In this document: piece after piece, positions 38,090 through 47,965 of the stretch
Numbering within the stretch: the stretch's first letter is position 1
Layout: every line of letters begins with the position of its first letter
NCBI RefSeq assembly: GCF_020520425.1
Contig: NC_079490.1
Location: 39,068,723 to 39,132,722, forward strand
Direction: 5' to 3'
DNA: 64,000 nt
Source of the DNA: Spinacia oleracea
Lineage: Eukaryota > Streptophyta > Magnoliopsida > Caryophyllales > Amaranthaceae
Translations under genes and position numbers: made by a program
Notes under the pieces: generated by a model
What the model saw: only the letters and a program-made list of their open reading frames with translations
The model's database searches: none
Told to the model about the DNA's origin: nothing

Positions 38090-38558
38090 AAGATGTATGA
38101 CCAACATAATTCCTCAATGGCAGAGTTTGATCAGAAAGCGAGTAACTGCTCGGGACCTTTATGCATAGTAGTTGACAACAAATTATCACTAGTTAGTGTC
38201 GATATATTCCAAAGAGGTGATGAATAAGGAACCAGTGGACTTAAAACCCTTGCAGGGGTGTCCTTGGCTACTTGCTGATAGCTCTACTCACAGGTGTAAC
38301 GGGAACTTTCCTTAATTGGGACCCTGGTTTACCAACATTTGAGGCCCGACCCTATCCCAACGAACGAAAAAGTATTCACGGGCTAATAGAACTGCACTAC
38401 TATGCTCTAAAGCTAAGGTTATCAAAGACACGACTGGCATTCTCGAGTCACGGCCAGGTGGGCGTTTAAGACACTTAACTAAGCTTGTGCTGGAGGGTAA
38501 CTCTCTTGTAGGACCTATCCCTATAAATACATTGGCGCTAACTTGTGTGTTCACAACA
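38090..38558. other. Unclassified GC-neutral segment between the tRNA-like pair
   Basis: Base composition is less AT-rich than the surroundings. Near the right end there is a good TATA-like CTATAAATAC (about 38521). Blocks such as 'ggcattctcgagtcacggccaggt' have the flavour of a retrotransposon LTR U3, but I find no TG...CA boundaries or duplication. The 80-codon minus-strand frame (38312-38554) has no recognised motif. Confidence 0.3.
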
Positions 38559-38626
38559 ACCTATGTAGGATTTGAATCTACATCCATGTGCAATGGCACA
38601 CTGCTCTACCATTTGAGCTAATAGGT
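38559..38626 (-). other. tRNA-like sequence, right member of an inverted pair
   Basis: On the minus strand this is about 80% identical to the sequence at 37859. The same ACCTAT/ATAGGT acceptor-like pairing, GCTC/GAGC D arm and TAGCTCAAATGG box A are kept. The T arm has one mismatch and box B is GATTCAAATCC. The anticodon position again forms TGTGC/GCACA around CATT. The two copies face each other across about 630 bp. Confidence 0.6.
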
Positions 38627-39168
38627 TAATTTTAACAAAAGTTTCAAGAAAAATATGCATGTAGTACTATCTATAGAAAATAGAAAAATGCAACAACATC
38701 TTGCATTATAGAGTAATAAAAGAACATATGCGTAGTTAGTTAGAACATACGCAATGATAATTAGAACATACACAATGAGGATAAATTAAGTACCTGCAAC
38801 AAAAACTAGATCAATATATTTATGTAGTTTGGTCGAATGCAAGAGAATATATGAAAAAAGAGGTCATTCTGTGAAGGTTGCGATGTTAGACTTGCAATCT
38901 TCTATAAATTTTATCCTAATGGTTTGATATATTCTGTACTTGGAATCTTCTCCTAGTGGTTTGATCAATTCCTATACTTGGAATATAAGATTATATAGAC
39001 AGACCCTATTATGAAGTACTCCGTATTTATTAATTATAAACTGTAGCAAGAAAGAAAATCACCATAACAAAAACTAACTGAATTTGCTTTTGAAACTTGT
39101 TTCATTTTACAATTTAGGAAATTATATTACCCTTTTAAGCCCTAAGGAATTGAATTGTTTGTTTCTGA

Positions 39169-39575
39169 CACTAGTAGAAAAAACCCTTATTGCAGCGGGC
39201 TTTTAGACCCCTGTTGCAGCGTACATCGTATGCTGCAACTGGGGGGCCTGCAACAAGTCTGAACTTGTTGCAGCGTACAAGTTCGCTGCAAAAAGTGATT
39301 TGTTGCAGCGGGCTTTTAGATGTACGCTGCAACAAGTGCCAAAAAATTGGCAAAATTTTGGACTTGTTGCAGCGTACATATATATGTACGCTGCAAAAGA
39401 CTCAACTTTTTGCAGCGTACATTTATTTGTACGCTGCAACAAGTCTGAATTACTCAATTTTTTGCAGCGTACATTTATTTGTACGCTGCAACAAGTCTGA
39501 ATTTTTGCGAAATTTTTTTCCCTTGTTGCAGCGTACAACATATATGTACGCTGCAAAAAAGCACTTTTGGCGGGA
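39169..39575. repeat. T4 terminal and subterminal palindromes
   Basis: About 14 copies of TTGCAGCGTACA lie in both orientations. Several form near-perfect palindromes of about 30 bp around TATATATA or TTTATT. The inverted counterpart is the right end of T6 (58600-58962), and the two remain alignable through about 700 bp, including the last exon of the second gene. Confidence 0.85.
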
Positions 39576-39822
39576 AAATTCTAATTTTGTTTAGGGATAC
39601 CTAGAGTGCCTTGCACCAAATATAGAAACCTGTCAAAACAATAATAGAATAACGCAACCTGTATAACAAATATAAAAACAACTGGAGTTTTGTATATATC
39701 CCAAAACCAAAAGTGCACATACCGATACATTTAAATATATTTACGTTCCAATTTCAACGTACGCATACATTTTAACATAAAAGATTGTTCTATAACATCT
39801 AAACCAACACGATCAAGCGCCC

Positions 39823-42800
39823 TCAGGTCAATAATAAATACTTGGTGGTAAAAAACTTCGCCCATTGCTCACGAACCACATCAATTTCCTCACTAGCATA
39901 AGGCGCAGTCCTCGGAGTATAGACCTTACAAAAACAAAAAATTGATGGAGCATTAGATCGATTAAATGCAAATGAAATGTCACATTTTAACATTCAAGCA
40001 ACTAATGACAATGTATTAATAGTCTAGAATACGAATCAATTAGTTACTTAATTACCTCATCTAGCCGGCCTTCATAGTCATGTTGTAACGTGACTATCTC
40101 TAACATGAACTTCATAACGTAATAGCCACACTCAGTTCCGCCGATTTGTTGAGCACACTGATTAAGAAACATAATACTTTATCTTGCAAGGCCAATAATT
40201 AATAAAAACAAAGCAAAAAGCTAATTAAGAAACATGTTATACCTCTATATGAATGGGTTTACACGACTTAAAACTCGTTTTATTCGGACAATGCCCACCA
40301 TTGCACTTGTACACTTGGTATGCCCTAGAAAATTAACGAAACATGGGTACTCATGAATATGATTTTGGCTTAGGTTTCTTAAAGACTAATGTAATTTGTA
40401 AGCAAAAGAACTTACAAACTCAAGATTCCCCATGCATAATCTGTTCGACGTGGATCTCTAGCAGAATCGAAAATATATACATAACCTCTACGTAGGTCCA
40501 TCACGTATAAATTCCAATGATTTCTGTATAATTTATAAATGATATATTAAATATTTAATAACAATAATAATTAATATTTTATATGAAACTTATATAATAT
40601 AACACACTTACTCTTGATTATATGGGATTAAAAACCAATTAGTTAGGTTAGGATTACCCATCTTCTCCTTTTCAATTTCAGCTTGGAAAATGTTTTTCAA
40701 ATACATTGTTGGCGCTCCAGGGTCGGCCTTGATTCTAGTGCTTGACATAATCTCGGGACAAATGAACGAAATCCGAGACATTTCAAATGATTTGGCATGA
40801 TCGTGCAATAAACACCTACAAAATAAACAAGATTACACTATTAAGATCGATAAAGAGAAAAAACTTCAAAGAAATAATAGTTATATTAACAACAATAAAA
40901 CATTTAATTACAATATGTAGACTTGGATCGCTGAAATGTTTAAGCACGCCCCGCGAAGGAACTCTCCTATATCAGACGCAGTTATGTATGTTTCTTGATC
41001 AAAATCCAAGTGCCAAACTGAGGCCGCCAATGGGATGGTAGTAGTATCATATATATCATCAGGCGCCGAAGTCATGATAAACTACAAGTATTTGCATGAC
41101 GGGCCAAGACCTTGAATTGCATCGTGTACAAGTCCCGCTTTCTTGCTTTTGGTGGTTGATTCTTGTGTTTTACGATCACAACTACCCACGACCTCTAAGT
41201 TGGACTTAGGCTTAGAATTCGACTTCTTTGGATGCGAAAATTCCTATAACAATAGTCAATTAACATTAGTCATGTAATAAAAATCAAATGAGTCCTTAGG
41301 TTCTTTAGTTCAAATTTGGGAGCGAAAATGTCATTTTAGCTCAATATATGACCTATAACGACCCAACGAGCCTTAAATGTGCATAAATAGGTTCGAATGA
41401 GTTTTAGAAACTTAAAACTATGCATATTAGTCATGTAAGAAGAATCAAATGAGTCCTTAGGTTCTTTAGTTCAAATTTGGGAGCGAAAATGTCATTTTAG
41501 CTCAATATATGACCTATAACGACCCAACGAGCCTTAAATGTGCATAAATAGGTTCGAATGAGTTTTAGAAACTTAAAACTATGCATATTAGTCATGTAAT
41601 AAGAATCAAATGAGTCCTTAGGTTCTTTAGTTCAAATTTGGGAGCGAAAATGTCATTTTAGCTCAATATATGACCTATAACGACCCAACGAGCCTTAAAT
41701 ATGCATAATTAGGTTCGAATGAGTTTTAGAAACTTAAAACTATGCATATTAGTCATGTAAGAAGAATCAAATGAGTCCTTAGGTTCTTTAGTTCAAATTT
41801 GGGAGCGAAAATGTCATTTTAGCTCAATATATGACCTATAACGACCCAACGAGCCTTAAATGTGCATAAATAGGTTCGAATGAGTTTTAGAAACTTAAAA
41901 CTATGCATATTAGTCATGTAATAAGAATCAAATGAGTCCTTAGGTTCTTTAGTTCAAATTTGGGAGCAAAAATGTCATTTTAGCTCAATATATGACCTAT
42001 AACGACCCAACGAGCCTTAAATGTGCATAATTAGGTTCGAATGAGTTTTAGAAACTTAAAACTATGCATATTAGTCGTGTAATAAGAATCAAATGAGTCC
42101 TTAGGTTCTTTAGTTCAAATTTGGGAGCGAAAATGTCATTTTAGCTCAATATATGACCTATAACGACCCAACGAGCCTTAAATGTGCATAATTAGGTTCG
42201 AATGAGTTTTAGAAACTTAAAACTATGCATATTAGTCGTGTAATAAGAATCAAATGAGTCCTTAGGTTCTTTAGTTCAAAGTTGGGAGCGGAAATGTCAT
42301 TTTAGGTTCGAATGAGTTTTAGAGGGTTTACCTTGGATGGTAAGTCTGTTGTCTTCTTTTGGGCCGCTAACACCGTTGTCTTTTTCTTGGAGCTACCATC
42401 CCTCTCTTTAGAAACATTAGACTTGGACTTCTTTTTAGGAGGTGAAGTACAATCCTTTAAAATTCAACAAAAACAAGAGTAGGTAAGATGTCGAATGTGC
42501 TTGCGTGAACATATACATTCTAAACAATAAAACATATATACCTCGCCGTCTTCGAAAATCACTAAGTGTATGGGCCATTGCACAAAACTACCCAGAGCAC
42601 CGCCTAAGTTAGTGAAACCATCTCCCGTAGGTACCGGAAGAATATCATCAACATGTCCGTCGTAAACAAAATCAACTTGGACTTTATAGTGACCAGGCTT
42701 CATCGATGTAAAATGTTGGGGCAATGCACCATCTGAGGGTTGTACCATACCATCCGCCACGACAATGTTGTTGCCTGAAACTTTATCCTCAAGGGCAAGA

Positions 42801-44505
42801 CGACATGGAGTCCTTTCCTTCATAAACAAAGGTTTCAATGCAACTTTGTAAGTGATACAGATTATTAAGTAAATGTCAACTAAAAACATAAAAGGATCAA
42901 GCAACTATGTTAAAAAAGAGTGACTACGTCGTACCTTTAGCTCGCGTGGTTGCGGCACTAAGATGTGACGAGTGGTTCTTGTAGCACTAACATCAAGGTC
43001 AACTCTGGCAGAATCATTTAAGTGGAGGTCATCAGGTATCGGGGTAGAAATGGAGTTTAGTTGTCCTGTTTTTAACAAGGTGCTTAGTTGCTTTTGGAGG
43101 GCCTCTGCCACCCTTTTCTCTACCCTTTTCTCTAATTCACCTTCAAACTCCTTTTTCACAGAAGCTCTGATTGATTCGTAATTTTCTGATGAAGCTTCAC
43201 CATGGTCACTTCTACTATGTCGAATACACGGACCGAAAGCCTTTTTGATACCAACCATGCCACCTGTTCCCTTGACACGCCCACGATGATCTTTTTTCCC
43301 TATAGCTTTAGTGAGGGCATCCTCACCCTGTTCGAAAGAAAGATTTCCTTTTTCCTCTTCTGCGATGTACTCTAACTGCCAATTAGGAAAGTAAAATTAC
43401 TTTATATTCTCTAATCAAAGCAAGTAAATATTAATTAATTATCGCTACTTACAGCTTTTGTTGCGATTTCAACAACTTCTGTATCGTTCGGGTCAATTTC
43501 CCACTTTCCCTCTTTATTTTGTACTTGATGGGCCAAAATCCACTCCTTTGATCTGTATTTTCTAACTCTATTAACATTTGAGGTCACTGATGAGTTCACC
43601 GAGGAGCTACTCGAGATAGGTAAAGCTGCATCTGGTGGAAGTCGTCCATCCTTTATCCAATCTAGTCGCTTTCTATTATAACCCTTTTGGCCGGTGCGAT
43701 GTGGGTTCTTGTTGCATGATGCACTTTTCCTCGCCTTTTCACTACGAAGCTGTCAAAGACAACATAAAAAGATGGAAATAAATGTTTTTTCTGATAACTT
43801 TTTGTCCTAGAACCAATGTCAGTTTGCTACATGAAAAACTCTTTAAGGACAAGTTAAAGAAATATTATCATTACCAATGACTCTGGCAGGAAATAATGTT
43901 TAACAAAAGTCTTCCAATCATCCTCTGTGATATGGTTGTAGACATCCCAAGGCATCTTGTTTGTTTGATTTTTTGGCTTCTTTTCCTTCATAGTTATCCA
44001 TCGGCGCACCAACTTGCTCTTGAAACAACTAAATCGTTTCGCCACACAAGAATGAAAATATTTCTCCCTCGAATGATTAGAATCATCAGTAATGTGGAAC
44101 ATAAGCTGTTAATAATTAAAAAAGTTAGATTATAAAAATAGTATTTAAATCAAATTAAATAATCCCTAAAATATACAAATCAAGTTAATATCCAATGCTT
44201 ACCTTAGTCTCCTCCCAAAACCCCTTCTTGATTTGCTCATCTACCTTTGGATATAATGGGACGTTAATATTAATTCTAGTAGCACAACTCCCAACTTGCT
44301 TCCCGTATTCATGAGACCATTGTCCATCGGGGACATTATATACATTATACTCAAGGAACATAGGCTTAGCGACTTTAACACCTTTTGACGGACCACGGCC
44401 TTTAATGGTCTTTGTAATCGTACTAACATCTTGTGATTCGTCACCCGTTGTGGGAGTCTTGCCACCTTCTGATTCATGCCTAACAACAATTTGGTTTTCA
44501 TTCAT
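39823..44505 (-). pseudogene. CACTA second gene with C-terminal Ulp1/C48 cysteine protease domain
   Basis: Twelve exons with GT-AG borders can be traced: about 44505-44203, 44105-43875, 43749-43453, 43375-42935, 42843-42542, 42454-42332, 41243-40905, 40815-40612, 40523-40416, 40324-40243, 40157-40056 and 39924-39823. The N-terminus has the GRGPSKG motif and a basic WKTFVKHYF region like Spm-type plant transposases. A coiled coil (ELEKRVEKRVAEALQKQL) follows, then a DUF8039-like block (LPVPTGDGFTNLGGALGSFV) and a basic linker. The Ulp1 domain has NHWNLYVMDL (His, Asp) and CAQQIGGTECGYYVM (Gln, catalytic Cys). A single in-frame TAG in exon 7 (near 41085) is the only break I see. If that stop is a true mutation the gene is dead; otherwise a truncated transposase-like protein could still be made. 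Confidence 0.8.
41240..42325. repeat. 161-bp tandem repeat, 6.5 copies, in an intron of the T4 second gene
   Basis: The landmark TCAAATGAGTCC recurs at 41284, 41445, 41606, 41767, 41928, 42089 and 42250, exactly 161 bp apart each time. The units are nearly identical, with only scattered substitutions. The array fills the intron between exons 6 and 7. Homologous arrays occur in T5 (45480) and T6 (56815). Confidence 0.97.
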
Positions 44506-44569
44506 CGTACCTATGTTGTTCCTGCATCAAGTAAAACATACAGAAGAGTGGTTACAAAATGTGCGCGCA

Positions 44570-44730
44570 GCAGCAAATCAGTGCTCTAGCATACAGAAGG
44601 ATATCAGATCAGTGCAGATATCACAGATCAGATCAGCACTGATCAGTGCAGATCAGATCAGCACTGATCTGCACTGATCAGATCAGCACAGATCAGCACA
44701 GATCAGTGCTGATCAGATCTGCACTCAGAA
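44570..44730. repeat. GATCAG-type palindromic array in T4
   Basis: About 16 GATCAG/CTGATC words alternate with GCAC spacers over 160 bp, directly upstream (minus-strand sense) of the first exon of the T4 second gene. Confidence 0.9.
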
Positions 44731-44985
44731 TATCAACCCTCCATATACAGAGAAGAAAGGGGTTACTGGTAACAAAATAATGGTTAAAAATACCCAAAAA
44801 GCATTGTGAACTGACTCAGAAATATTTTAGTAGTGTTGTACAGGATAAAGACATAATAAACCAAATAGTCATCAGTAAGCAGGTTTAATTGCTGCTGAAG
44901 TAGTTAACAATGCTAGCAAGAATATTGTACGGAGGAAGACCATATACCAGAATTTAACTAATAGTCCGGTCAAGCTTATGTGAAA

Positions 44986-45160
44986 CTTATAAGGTGCCCT
45001 TGTTGCAACAAGGGCACCTTATGTGAAACTTATAAGGTGCCCTTGTTGCAAAAAGGACACCTTATAAGCTGCACATAAGGTGCCCTTGTTGCAAACAAGG
45101 GCACCTTATAAGCTGCACATAAGTTGCTCTTGTTGCAAACAAGGGCAACTTTTGAGTTTT
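44986..45160. repeat. T5 left subterminal repeats
   Basis: Four tandem inverted units of AAGGTGCCCTTGTTGCAA / TTGCAACAAGGGCACCTT, separated by TATGTGAAACTTAT or GCTGCACAT, form strong hairpins. The motif matches, with changes, the AAGTTGCTCTTGTTGTA at the right end (about 60345). Confidence 0.85.
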
Positions 45161-45479
45161 TTTTTAAAAAAAAAATGATATAAATTTCAAATTTCCAATA
45201 ATATTACCGAATTAATTCAAATGTAATTAATTAAATCGATAAATAACAAAATAATGTAAGAGTCACGAATAGCTGAAAGTCTGCTCTATTTATTACACTG
45301 AGGGTAGTTCACAATCGTTGAAGTAAATAGCCCACTTGTCTCGAACATCATCCAAATCCTTTTTGGTAAAGGGCTCCTCCCTTGGAGTTTTGAAAATCTT
45401 TAAAAGAACACCGTACATGCAAACCAATAAATTAAATTAAGTTTCCTATGCGAAAACAAAAATTAGATTGGTTGCGAAA

Positions 45480-46385
45480 ACAATTATATTGGACAAAAAT
45501 GACATTTTTGAACCCAACTACGAACAAACGAACCTATTTCCATATTCTAAACGTTTTTCATGATTCATATGATTAGTTATATGATTATAAGACTCATTTC
45601 AAGTTCGTTATGCACGTCTATGGTTCATTTGGGTCGATAAAGGTCATTTATGGTCAAAAATGGCATTTTCGATCCCAATTACCAACAAACAAACCTATAT
45701 CCATATTCTAAATGTTTTTCATGATTCTTATGATTAATTATATTATTATAAGACTCATTTCAACTTCGTTATGCACACCTAAGGGTCATTTGTGTCGATA
45801 TAGGTAATTTATGGCCAAAAATGGCATTTTCGATCCCAACTACCAACAAACGAACCTATTTCCATATTCTAAACGTTTTTCATGATTCATATGATTAGTC
45901 ATATGTTTATAATACTCATTTCAAGTTCGTTATGCACGCCTATGGCTCATTTGGGACGATATAGGTCATTTCTGGCCAAAAATGGCATTTTCGATCCCAA
46001 CTACCAACAAACGAACCTATTTCCATATTCTAAACGTTTTTCATGATTCATATGATTAGTTATATGATTATAAGACTCATTTCAAGTTCGTTATGCACGT
46101 CTATGGTTCATTTGGGTCGATATAGGTCATTTATGGTCAAAATTGGCATTTTCGATCCCAATTACCAACAAACAAACCTATATCCATATCTAAATGTTTT
46201 TCATGATTCTTATGATTAATTATATTATTATAAGACTCATTTCAACTTCGTTATGCATGCCTAAGGGTCATTTGGGTCGATATAGGTAATTTATGGCCAA
46301 AAATGGCATTTTCGATCCCAACTACCAACAAACGAACCTATTTCCATATTTTAAACGTTTTTCATGATTCATATGATTAGTTGGT
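45480..46385. repeat. 161-bp tandem repeat, diverged family, in T5
   Basis: The landmark CGATCCCAA(C/T) recurs at 45670, 45831, 45992, 46153 and 46313, with a diverged first copy at about 45509. Spacings are 160-161 bp. Units contain GGTCGATATAGGTCATTTAT and ATGGCATTTTCGATCCC. These correspond to GGTCGTTATAGGTCATA and ATGACATTTTCGCTCCC of the T4 array read on its minus strand. Relative to its gene the array is therefore inverted. Confidence 0.93.
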
Positions 46386-46610
46386 CATACTTAGATTTTG
46401 TACGAATTTTCACTAATCCAATCAATACAAAGAACAATAGAACACAACATCTTAGACTTGAATGGATAATCAATATAAAATTTAATGCAACTTTAACAAT
46501 CCAATCAAAATAGTTACAAGGTTGGTTACAAACTGTATTACACACACACACACACATTGTCACATCCACAGACCAAAGTATGAATGAAATGAAGATTCTG
46601 ATCTGTTCAG

Positions 46611-47163
46611 CAATGGTAAGCCTAATTTTTAATTCTAGAAATTTATCTAATCGTGTACTTGATGTCCGAACTAGAGCATGCAAATAGTCCTAACATAACT
46701 ATGGCATGCACAACTAATACGTCCGAACATAACAACGACATGATCACGTGCTGAACAGATCAGAAACTGATCAGTTCAGCTGCCGATCTGCTTCTGCTGA
46801 TCTGTTTCTGATCTGTTCAGCAGCTGAATTGATCAGTTTGTGATCTGTTCAGCTGCAGATCAACAGAAGCAGATCAGCAGCTGAACAGATCAGAATCTGA
46901 TCAGTTCAGCTGCAGATCAGCAGCAGCAGATCAGCTGTTGAACAGATCAGAAACTGATCAGTTCAGCTACAGATCAACAGAAGCAGATCGGCAGCTGAAC
47001 TGATCAGTTTCTGATCTGTTCAGCACGTGATCATGTCGTTGTTATGTTCGGACGTATTAGTTGTGCATGCCATAGTTATGTTCGGACTATTTGCATGCTC
47101 TAGTTCGGACATCAAGTACACGATTAGATAAATTTCTAGAATTGAAAAGTAGGCTTACCATTG
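46611..47163. repeat. Large hairpin with GATCAG-type loop at a T5 splice donor
   Basis: The left arm, about 46611-46800 (CAATGGTAAGCCT...), is repeated inverted at about 46985-47163 (...AGGCTTACCATTG) with few mismatches. The central part (46740-47030) is a dense array of CTGATCTGTTCAGC and its complement. The right arm begins exactly at the donor of the T5 exon ending at 47159, and the left arm duplicates that donor plus four exon bases. A transcript of the region would fold into a hairpin with arms of about 180 bp. Confidence 0.88.
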
Positions 47164-47694
47164 TATCATCCCAAAAAGTTTTCTTCAAGCCCTCGGGTAC
47201 ATCCTCCCATTTCAACAAAATTGAAATCTTCCGCATACAAAGGCCTGTAAATGTTGCATACTTACGGCGCCACTTACCACAAGGGTTATCGAATTCATTG
47301 TACTCCAAGTACATCTCTTCTCTCGCCCCAAGTCCTTTTGTTGGCCCTCTCCCCTTTCTCTTCACACGCTTTTTAACACTTTTACTTGTGCTAACTTCAT
47401 TTGCCACCACATGTTGATGGTTATCAATTGGGGGGGCCCTATCGGCCATAACCTCAAACTGCTCAATTCTGTGTATATATTCATCATATTCACGATCTTC
47501 CGACTCACCTTTATCCTCCTCCACCGCTGCATCATAATCCCCATCCTCACTACGTTCATCATCATCATCCATCAGCTCATCCATAATAGGTCATCATTAT
47601 CATCCATGATAGAGCTATACCTGAAATTAAAGAAACAAAACCACGTCACAAAACAAATACATCATTTGCATAATAATTATCACAATATATACAA

Positions 47695-47965
47695 TGATTC
47701 ATATGATTAGTTATATGTTTATGAAACTCATTTCAAGTTCGTTATGCACACCTAAGGGTCATTTGGGTCGATATAAGTCATTTATGGCCAAAAATGGCAT
47801 TTTCGATCCCAAATCTAAACAAATGAACCTAAGTCCAAATTCTAAACCTTTTTTTATGTGTAATATGCTTAGTTAGATGTTTCTAAGATTCATTTCAAGT
47901 TATTTATGCACAGCTAAGGCTCATATGGCTCGATATAGGTCATATATGGCCCAAAATGGCATATA
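47695..47965. repeat. Relic of the 161-bp repeat upstream of the T5 second gene
   Basis: Between 47695 and 47965 there are about 1.5 diverged units with TTTGGGTCGATATAAGTCATT, ATGGCATTTTCGATCCC and a second copy, GGCTCGATATAGGTCATAT. They are in the same orientation as the main T5 array. Confidence 0.8.

Larger units (their letters stand above)
39169..44985 (-). mobile_element. CACTA transposon T4, left end and second gene
   Basis: CACTAGTAGAAAAAACCC at 39169 opens a terminus with dense TTGCAGCGTACA palindromes up to about 39575. The second gene (39823-44505) runs on the minus strand towards this end. The element stops being recognisable near 44985, where the subterminal repeats of a different CACTA family (T5) begin. 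Its TNPD gene and right end are missing. The flanking TGA (39166-39168) has no matching duplication in the window. Confidence 0.75.
45293..47584 (-). pseudogene. Remnant of the T5 second gene: first and last exons only
   Basis: The first exon (47584-47159) starts MDELMDDDDERSEDGDYD, is strongly acidic, and carries GRGPTKGLG and NPCGKWRRKYATFTG. It is homologous to exon 1 of the T4 gene. The last exon (45397-45293) reads TPREEPFTKKDLDDVRDKWA and ends in TAA, the counterpart of the T4 Ulp1 tail (TPRTAPYASEEIDVVREQWA). Between them, in place of the remaining exons, are the 161-bp repeat array and a large hairpin. The protease and coiled coil are deleted, so no functional product is expected. Confidence 0.75.

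Noticed and set aside
38090..38558. A solo LTR between the tRNA-like sequences
   Set aside because: A TATA-like box and LTR-like flavour are present, but no TG...CA ends, primer site or target duplication could be found.
39190..39594. Open frames with repeated LQRT or CNK-type peptides at the T4 and T6 ends
   Set aside because: They are translations of the TTGCAGCGTACA subterminal repeats, which read open in several frames on both strands.
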